DNA of 64,000 nt from Pokkaliibacter plantistimulans (GTDB lineage Bacteria; Pseudomonadota; Gammaproteobacteria; Pseudomonadales; Balneatricaceae): contig NZ_LAPT01000077.1 in NCBI RefSeq assembly GCF_003194385.1, positions 1 to 64,000 on the forward strand. Direction: 5' to 3'. Positions 55,994 to 64,000 of the stretch are shown in pieces (within the stretch, counting starts at the first letter, position 1; each line of letters starts with the position of its first letter). The notes below the pieces were generated by a model, which saw nothing but the letters and a program-made list of their open reading frames with translations, was not told where the DNA came from and did no database searches. A program made the translations under genes and the position numbers.

Positions 55994-56060
55994 GTTTCCG
56001 GACTCGCAGGCTCTGTTATGACTGGCATTGTCTAAGATCTATTAGCAGGACAGACGGCAT

Positions 56061-56339
56061 ATGAAAGAAAGCGATCCGCAAGCGCCAAAGATCGAGTTCC
56101 CTTGCCCCAATTACCCCATCAAGGTGATGGGAGATAACGTACCGCACTATAGCCGGGTCGTTATTGAAATTATTGAACGTCACGCCCCCGGTTTTGATCA
56201 GACCATCATTCGCGAGAGCGTTAGCCGTAATGGTCGTTTCGTATCTCTGACCATGGAAATTACCGCCACGGGCACCGCCCAGTTGCAGGCCATGTTTGAT
56301 GATCTGAAAGGTACTGGACTGGTGAAAATGGTGCTCTGA
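56061..56339 (+). CDS. ybeD: YbeD family protein (DUF493)
   Basis: 92-residue ACT-like protein of unknown biochemical role. [14 protein letters not shown] at the N-terminus and [20 protein letters not shown] match DUF493. Its stop overlaps the lipB start by one base, consistent with a suggested link to lipoate metabolism that is based on gene order alone. Confidence 0.92.
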   Translation: MKESDPQAPKIEFPCPNYPIKVMGDNVPHYSRVVIEIIERHAPGFDQTIIRESVSRNGRFVSLTMEITATGTAQLQAMFDDLKGTGLVKMVL

Positions 56340-57031
56340 TGCAGGATAGCGAGAAGACTGACTCTGCTGTGGAGCCTACCAGGTCACTGACTGTTCGGGA
56401 CCTCGGCGTGCAACCCTATGAGCCGATCTGGAAAGCCATGCAGCGCTTTACTGATCAGCGTGGACCCGAGCAACAGGATGAGATCTGGATCGTTCAGCAC
56501 TCACCGGTGTTTACTCAGGGGCAGGCGGGTAAAGCTGAGCACGTTCTGGCTCCAGGCGATATCCCGGTAGTCAATGTGGACCGTGGTGGCCAGGTCACCT
56601 ATCACGGCCCCGGTCAGCTGGTGTGTTATTTACTGCTTGATTTGCGCCGTAATCATATTGGTGTCAGGGAACTGGTGACACTGATGGAAAGCGCGGTGGT
56701 GACGGTGTTGGAGCAGTATGGCATCAGCTCTTATCCCAAGGCCGATGCACCTGGCGTCTACGTCGATGGCGATAAGATTTGCTCATTGGGGCTGCGTGTA
56801 CGTCGCGGCTGCAGTTTTCATGGCCTGGCACTCAATGTAGACATGGATCTCAGCCCCTTCCTGCGTATCAACCCTTGTGGCTACAAGGGGCTGCAGATGA
56901 CACAAGTGGTGGCGCATCGCCCCGGCACCACAGTGTCCGATGTTTCTGCTGCGCTGCAGAAATACCTGACTACAAAGTTAGGCTATACTCACACCTCTTT
57001 TTACCAGCATCTGGACCACGTTTATGTCTGA
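56339..57031 (+). CDS. lipB: Octanoyl-[acyl-carrier-protein]:protein N-octanoyltransferase
   Basis: Moves octanoyl from acyl carrier protein to lipoyl domains. The 230-residue protein has [19 protein letters not shown] (81-99), the catalytic lysine K146 in [12 protein letters not shown] and the acyl-thioester cysteine C180 in NPCGYKGL. It overlaps ybeD by 1 base and lipA by 8. Confidence 0.95.
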   Translation: MQDSEKTDSAVEPTRSLTVRDLGVQPYEPIWKAMQRFTDQRGPEQQDEIWIVQHSPVFTQGQAGKAEHVLAPGDIPVVNVDRGGQVTYHGPGQLVCYLLLDLRRNHIGVRELVTLMESAVVTVLEQYGISSYPKADAPGVYVDGDKICSLGLRVRRGCSFHGLALNVDMDLSPFLRINPCGYKGLQMTQVVAHRPGTTVSDVSAALQKYLTTKLGYTHTSFYQHLDHVYV

Positions 57032-58052
57032 GCATGTACAGCCCCTCGTTGCGGAACCCCACACTGCGGCCAGTGACGCTGCCGTAGTTGTTGAACCCAA
57101 TACTCCCAAGCGGGTTGAACAAGGCGTCAAACTTCGCGGTGCCGATAAGATGGCGCGTATCCCGGTCAAGATCATGCCGACCGAAGAGATGCCGCGTAAG
57201 CCTTCCTGGCTGAAGGTTCGTATTCCCGCTTCTCCTGAAGTGCAGCGCATCAAGGCCAAACTGCGTCAGCACAAACTGGCCTCGGTCTGTGAGGAAGCCA
57301 GCTGCCCTAACCTGGGTGAGTGCTTTAGCAAGGGCACTGCTACCTTCATGATCATGGGTGAGATTTGTACCCGTCGCTGTCCTTTCTGTGATGTGGCGCA
57401 CGGGCGTCCCAATGCTCTGAGCAAGGATGAGCCACGCGAACTGGCTGAAGCGATTGCCGATATGGGTCTTCGCTATGTCGTTATCACCTCGGTAGATCGT
57501 GATGATTTGCGCGACGGCGGTGCGCAGCATTTTGCTGAATGTATCCGTGAAACCCGTGAGCGTTCACCGAAGATCGAAATTGAAGTGCTGGTGCCTGACT
57601 TCCGTGGTCGCATGGATATCGCTCTGGATATTCTTGCCGCCACACCTCCTGATGTCTTCAACCACAATATGGAATCGATCCCACGGCTGTATCGCAAGAT
57701 TCGCCCTGGTTCTGACTACCAGTGGTCATTGACCCTGCTGCAGCGCTACAAGGCGATGCGTCCTGAGGTCAAAACCAAGTCGGGCCTGATGCTGGGGTTG
57801 GGTGAGAGCAATGAAGAGATCGTGCAGGTGTTGAAAGATTTGCGCGCACACGATGTGGACATGGTCACCATGGGGCAATATCTGCAGCCTTCGCGCCATC
57901 ACTTGCCGGTAGATCGGTTTGTTACGCCGGAAGAGTTTGCTGAGCTTGGGCGCATTGCCGAGGATCTGGGCTTCCTGCATGTTGCCAGCGGCCCTCTGGT
58001 TCGCTCCAGTTATCATGCTGATAAGCAGGCCCATGGTGAGAAAGTAAGCTGA
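57024..58052 (+). CDS. lipA: Lipoyl synthase
   Basis: Radical-SAM enzyme that inserts two sulfurs into the octanoyl group. The 342-residue protein carries the auxiliary iron-sulfur cluster cysteines C89, C94 and C100 ([12 protein letters not shown]), and the radical-SAM CxxxCxxC at C115, C119 and C122 (CTRRCPFC). The last gene of the plus-strand block; a long terminator follows. Confidence 0.97.
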   Translation: MSEHVQPLVAEPHTAASDAAVVVEPNTPKRVEQGVKLRGADKMARIPVKIMPTEEMPRKPSWLKVRIPASPEVQRIKAKLRQHKLASVCEEASCPNLGECFSKGTATFMIMGEICTRRCPFCDVAHGRPNALSKDEPRELAEAIADMGLRYVVITSVDRDDLRDGGAQHFAECIRETRERSPKIEIEVLVPDFRGRMDIALDILAATPPDVFNHNMESIPRLYRKIRPGSDYQWSLTLLQRYKAMRPEVKTKSGLMLGLGESNEEIVQVLKDLRAHDVDMVTMGQYLQPSRHHLPVDRFVTPEEFAELGRIAEDLGFLHVASGPLVRSSYHADKQAHGEKVS

Positions 58053-58073
58053 TTCTTACTACCTCCTTCTGTA

Positions 58074-58112
58074 AAAAAGACAAAAGCAGCCCATGGCTGC
58101 TTTTGTCTTTTT
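58074..58112. terminator. Strong terminator after lipA
   Basis: An 18-bp perfect stem (58074-58091 with 58095-58112) has a CAT loop, with A-tract and T-tract at the ends. It can work in both directions, for lipA and for the secreted-protein gene. Confidence 0.9.
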
Positions 58113-58145
58113 GCGATGTCCTTTTGAACAAGGTACTGCCGCGGT

Positions 58146-58496
58146 TTACTGCGGTGGTGGCATATCACCCTGTGGCGGATGATCGGGGCGGCAGGCCATG
58201 ACCTTTTCGCCTTGGGGTGGTGGTGGCATGTCGTTGCCTGACTGTTGTGGCTGAGGTGGTTGCTGATTTCCCTGACCTTCCTGTGGAGGGCGCATGGGGG
58301 GAGCGCTGCTACACACGCCGCTGACAGTTTCACCCTGTCGCCCGAGGAATGAACAGGCCTGGCCTTCCTGCTTGCTGGCGCACGCCTCTATTGCCACTTT
58401 GGGAATATGAGGGCCTTTGTGATCGTCATTGGCCAGCGCGGCACCGGTGGTGCAGCTGCTGAGTACCAACAACAGGGCAGTCAATCTCTGTTGCAT
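58146..58496 (-). CDS. Small exported Cys/Pro-rich protein of unknown function
   Basis: From ATG 58496 (AAGGA 7 bases upstream) the product has 116 residues. An N-terminal export signal is clear. It could be cleaved after ALA (residue 22), or processed as a lipoprotein at LSSC (Cys15). The mature part has four cysteines at 39, 48, 62 and 102 within ACASKQEGQACSFLGRQG and VSGVCSS, then a Pro/Gln-rich low-complexity tail (about 65-116). The C-x8-C spacing with a GRxGExVxGxC pattern looks like a small disulfide-bonded unit. No function is known to me. Confidence 0.72.
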   Translation of the reverse strand: MQQRLTALLLVLSSCTTGAALANDDHKGPHIPKVAIEACASKQEGQACSFLGRQGETVSGVCSSAPPMRPPQEGQGNQQPPQPQQSGNDMPPPPQGEKVMACRPDHPPQGDMPPPQ

Positions 58497-58790
58497 TGCT
58501 GTGTCCTTGAGTGAGGGGAATGACTTCCTGTACAAGTGTAGCGGCATTCGCCAAGAGGGAAGGTCAAAGATCTGTCTGCTGAATGTAAAGGAAAGGCCGG
58601 GGGTGCAGGCCCTGTCGCAATCATCGCAGCACTCTCAGTGCGTGTGCACGATTTCGCGGGCCAGCACCAGGCAAGGTGAAACGCAGAGAGTAGGCATCTT
58701 TTGCCTGTGCAATGGCAGTGTGCCTGAATGAGCATTCTGCAGGGCTTTCAACGCCAATTGGCCTGACTGCAGGTGCTCGGGCAAGCGCCG

Positions 58791-59822
58791 TCATTGACGG
58801 TAGAAAGGTAAGGGCAGGGGATGGCCAGTCAGATGAGATAGCCACAATTCCAGCTCAGTCCAGAACAGGGCGGTCTGCCCTGTCTTGCTGAAGACATCCA
58901 GTTGCTGAGCCTGTCGCAGCAGAGCCACCAGCAATGCCGGACGGCAACGCTGCGCTGCTTTACGAAGGGGAGTCTGGCGCTGTTGAGGAAATATCCGGGC
59001 CTGTCGGCAGGCATTATCAAAGTTCATACCGTCTCGTTGCAGGCGTAGCAGTTGCAGCAGATCGCGCAACTCACGAGTTAATGCCCAAAGCATCAATGTG
59101 GGCTCGGCGCTGTCCTGACGTAAGTGTGACAGGATGCGCAGTGTCGCTGGCCAGTCGCCACTGAAAGCAACTCGACACAGATCGTAGACGTCATGACGCG
59201 CGTGGTTACCCACCAGATCGAGAATCTGTTCATCATCGATTTCGGCGCCATCACTGACCAGAGCCAGCATATCCAGCTCCTGCATAGCGGCGAGCAGGTT
59301 TCCCTCTACTCGTTGTGCCAGGACTTCCACTGCAGCGGTCGTCAGGCGTAGTCCCTTTTGCTTGGCGCGTTGCGCCAGCCAGCGAGGGAGTCCCTGAGCA
59401 TCCATGGGCCAGATTTGTATCAGCACACCGGACTGCTCGATGGCATTGACCCACTTGGCCTTCATCGCACTGCTGTCGAGTTTGGGTAAGGTAAGCAGTA
59501 ACACCGTGTCCTGTGGCGGGCGTGAGGCGTACTCAAGCAGTGCCTTGCTGCCTTGATCGTTCGGCTTGCCTGACAGCCTTACATCCAGCAGTTTTTGCTC
59601 TGCAAACAGAGAGAGGCTGTTGGCAGAAGCCAGCACCTGTTCCCAGTTGAAGCCGGTTTCCACATGAAAAACCTCCCGGTCACCGAAGCCACGCTTGCGC
59701 GCCTGGCTACGGATCTGGTCGGCACATTCCTGCATCAGCAAAGGCTCGTCACCGGTCAGCATATAGACCGGTGACAGACCTTTATCGAGGTGAGAGTCGA
59801 GTTGCTCAGCTTTGAGCTTCAT
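58791..59822 (-). CDS. holA: DNA polymerase III subunit delta
   Basis: Clamp-loader subunit that opens the beta clamp. The 343-residue protein begins KLKAEQLDSHLDKGLSPVYM and has LLTGDEPLLMQECADQIR-like N-terminal AAA+ features (VYMLTGDEPLLMQE), with RVEGNLLAAMQELDMLALV in the middle and the C-terminal collar domain. It lies 13 bases after lptE on the minus strand, the order seen across gammaproteobacteria. Confidence 0.94.
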   Translation of the reverse strand: MKLKAEQLDSHLDKGLSPVYMLTGDEPLLMQECADQIRSQARKRGFGDREVFHVETGFNWEQVLASANSLSLFAEQKLLDVRLSGKPNDQGSKALLEYASRPPQDTVLLLTLPKLDSSAMKAKWVNAIEQSGVLIQIWPMDAQGLPRWLAQRAKQKGLRLTTAAVEVLAQRVEGNLLAAMQELDMLALVSDGAEIDDEQILDLVGNHARHDVYDLCRVAFSGDWPATLRILSHLRQDSAEPTLMLWALTRELRDLLQLLRLQRDGMNFDNACRQARIFPQQRQTPLRKAAQRCRPALLVALLRQAQQLDVFSKTGQTALFWTELELWLSHLTGHPLPLPFYRQ

Positions 59823-59835
59823 GCGGAACTACTTG

Positions 59836-60318
59836 TTACTCGCGGGGTTCAACACGGTGTTCCGCTGCACGATAGCGCATCAGCAGTTGATTGAGCAGTT
59901 CGCCCAGCATTTCATCGCGTATTTGAGCTTCCTGAGTATCAGACGCCAGCAGTGTGTCCTGGTTGTAACGATAAGTGCGCTCTAGTCGCAGCTTCTTCGG
60001 CACATTAGGCGTGTCAGCCGAGGGGTTGACCAGCTTATAGGTCAGCGTGGTGGTCAGCAGATATTCAGTTGCAGAGCCGTCACTGCCCAACAGACTGCGG
60101 TCACGACGCTCGTCCACATACATGATCTGCATGTAGTCGCCGCCATGGTAGCTGCCGTCAATACCCAATTGGGTCAGCTTGGCCTGAATCCGTTCTTCCA
60201 GAGGAGGTTTGGCTTTCACTGGCATCACCAGACCGGTTTCGCCATTCTGGGCGCCACGCAGCTGGAAACCGCAACCACCCAGCCACAGAGCGCTCAACAG
60301 CACTATCCAAAAACGCAT
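59836..60318 (-). CDS. lptE: LPS-assembly lipoprotein LptE
   Basis: Outer-membrane lipoprotein that plugs LptD and helps deliver lipopolysaccharide. From ATG 60318, with AAGGAG 6 bases upstream, it has 160 residues and the lipobox LGGC with Cys16. GCGFQLRG directly after is the typical LptE mature N-terminus. It sits between leuS and holA as usual. Confidence 0.93.
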   Translation of the reverse strand: MRFWIVLLSALWLGGCGFQLRGAQNGETGLVMPVKAKPPLEERIQAKLTQLGIDGSYHGGDYMQIMYVDERRDRSLLGSDGSATEYLLTTTLTYKLVNPSADTPNVPKKLRLERTYRYNQDTLLASDTQEAQIRDEMLGELLNQLLMRYRAAEHRVEPRE

Positions 60319-60389
60319 GCTTATCTCCTTGCTTGAAGTGAGCAACGCGCGACATCTGGCCGCGCGTCAAGCCTTGTCTCTGAGGGGGA

Positions 60390-63062
<2,673 letters not shown>

Positions 63063-63158
63063 TCAGATTCCGATGCTGTGTCGTGGCTGGGGGTCGCGGA
63101 TTGGTAAGGCAAGCATTATAACCTAGAGAAACAACTGTGCCACTGCAAGGAGAAGGCG

Positions 63159-63680
63159 ATGTCAGATCAGCAAAATCAAGGGAAACAGGTCTCGCTCTAT
63201 CAGCGTCTGCTGGCGCGGATGGAGCAGTTGCTGGAAAGTGTGGAGGATCGATCCTGGAAGGCGATTCAGGACCGGCTTGAAGAGGCCGCCAAACTCGAAC
63301 TGGCCGCCGAGGATATGACCAAAGATGAGATCGAGCTGCTCAAGGCCTGGGTGCGGCGTGACATCCATTCGATGGCAACCAATGCAGGCTCCTCCCGGGA
63401 GGAACTCAAACGCTGGTTGCAGTTTGATATAGAGCTGCTGGAGCATCGTACTGCTGACATGCTGCTCAGTCTGGCTGATCGCAGTCAGCTGGACATGCTG
63501 GAACTGCAGCATCGTCTGACACTCGAAGATGATGTGTACGTCAGTGGCGAGGTGGCGGCCCCCGGCACCTTTAAATGCAATGAGTGTGGCCATATGCATT
63601 GCATGACGGAGGCGGGCAGCATCAAGCCCTGTCATGTCTGCAACAATCACTATTTTGTGCGGATCACCCGACAAGGCTGA
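63159..63680 (+). CDS. Zinc ribbon-containing protein (DUF1451/YbeL-like)
   Basis: 173-residue cytoplasmic protein. The first 130 residues are charged and helical. The C-terminal zinc ribbon has cysteines in FKCNECGHMHCM and KPCHVCNNHYF (CxxC, CxxC). AAGGAG stands 6 bases before ATG 63159. Function is unknown; YbeL sits next to leuS in E. coli too, so the neighbourhood is conserved. Confidence 0.87.
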   Translation: MSDQQNQGKQVSLYQRLLARMEQLLESVEDRSWKAIQDRLEEAAKLELAAEDMTKDEIELLKAWVRRDIHSMATNAGSSREELKRWLQFDIELLEHRTADMLLSLADRSQLDMLELQHRLTLEDDVYVSGEVAAPGTFKCNECGHMHCMTEAGSIKPCHVCNNHYFVRITRQG

Positions 63681-64000
63681 TCAGCGTGAATGGCCGGAAA
63701 TCAACGGTAGGTGACAGGGCACGGATCTGGCACTTACCGGGCCAGCTGAATGGATGGTTAGAAAGATTTACGCTTTATATAGAAAATAACGATATTGCAT
63801 CAGGGTTTAATATTGCCTTTGGCTATATTAGCATCGGTCGCTGTTAAGAAGGTGTTCACGATCTCGCGCCAGACAAGGCGAGAAGCGCTGAGGAAGCGGA
63901 GTTTACTTGACGTAAATGAGCAACCGAAGGTCTTTTCAACGCCGTATGGCTGACGCGTAGGAGACCGTGAGCACATTCCAAGTCTGTCACCGTGGTTGGG
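63681..64000. other. AT-rich, gene-free right end of the window
   Basis: The stretch 63750-63845 is clearly more AT-rich than its surroundings and has no supported open frame. It runs directly into the inverted-repeat element at 63853-63974. Confidence 0.5.
63853..63974. repeat. Imperfect inverted-repeat element (~120 bp), possible dispersed intergenic repeat
   Basis: The outer ends TGTTCACGATCTC (63853-63865) and GAGACCGTGAGCA (63961-63973) are inverted repeats with 11 of 13 matches. Inside, CGC-CAG...GGCG and CGCC...CTG-CGCG arms continue the pairing, and GTTTAC/GTAAA (63901-63915) forms a central hairpin. The whole can fold into one long structured arm. I recall similar segments in other gammaproteobacterial intergenic regions, but cannot confirm copy number here. 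Confidence 0.6.

Overview
The window looks like chromosomal DNA of a marine-type gammaproteobacterium, most likely from the Oceanospirillales/Pseudomonadales side. This is inferred from gene content and order: proA-nadD-rsfS-rlmH-mrdA-mrdB-mltB-rlpA-dacA-dat-ybeD-lipB-lipA facing holA-lptE-leuS is close to the Pseudomonas layout, and aroQ-accB-accC / prmA-DUF3426-dusB-fis-purH-purD is a typical gammaproteobacterial block. No rRNA, tRNA, CRISPR array, prophage or insertion sequence was found.

Layout. 0.2-4.0 kb: opgG-opgH, osmoregulated periplasmic glucan synthesis (minus strand). 4.5-5.3 kb: acyl-CoA thioesterase. 5.5-10.5 kb: complete branched-chain amino acid ABC transporter livKHMGF (minus), with a terminator-like hairpin after livK. 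10.5-11.4 kb: a long gene-free stretch with operator-like palindromes. 11.4-19.9 kb: an accessory-looking catabolic locus with two FAD amine/amino-acid oxidoreductases, a TRAP transporter (dctPQM), an Asp/Glu-racemase-family protein and an unassigned membrane transporter. 20-25.5 kb: DUF2750 protein, HIT hydrolase, a phosphotransacylase-acetate kinase pair behind three tandem operator-like palindromes, then an aminotransferase with an omega-amidase. 25.7-35.2 kb: purine, translation, fatty-acid and shikimate housekeeping genes on the minus strand.

35.8-39.8 kb: a LapD-like inner-membrane protein with degenerate GGDEF and EAL domains, a DUF2333 membrane protein and an orphan ParA ATPase, all co-oriented. 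39.9-45.4 kb: ppa, a membrane-anchored helical protein, fbp, mpl, ubiX and a LON-domain protein. 45.6-58.1 kb: the long plus-strand cell-shape/cell-wall and lipoate block. 58.1-63.7 kb: a small secreted Cys/Pro-rich protein, holA, lptE, leuS and a zinc-ribbon protein. The last ~150 bases hold a long imperfect inverted-repeat element.

The parts most worth following up are the triple 23-bp operator array in front of the phosphotransacylase-acetate kinase operon, the LapD-like/DUF2333/ParA trio, and the TRAP-oxidoreductase-racemase locus of unknown substrate. All function calls come from reading motifs and gene order. No database search was run.
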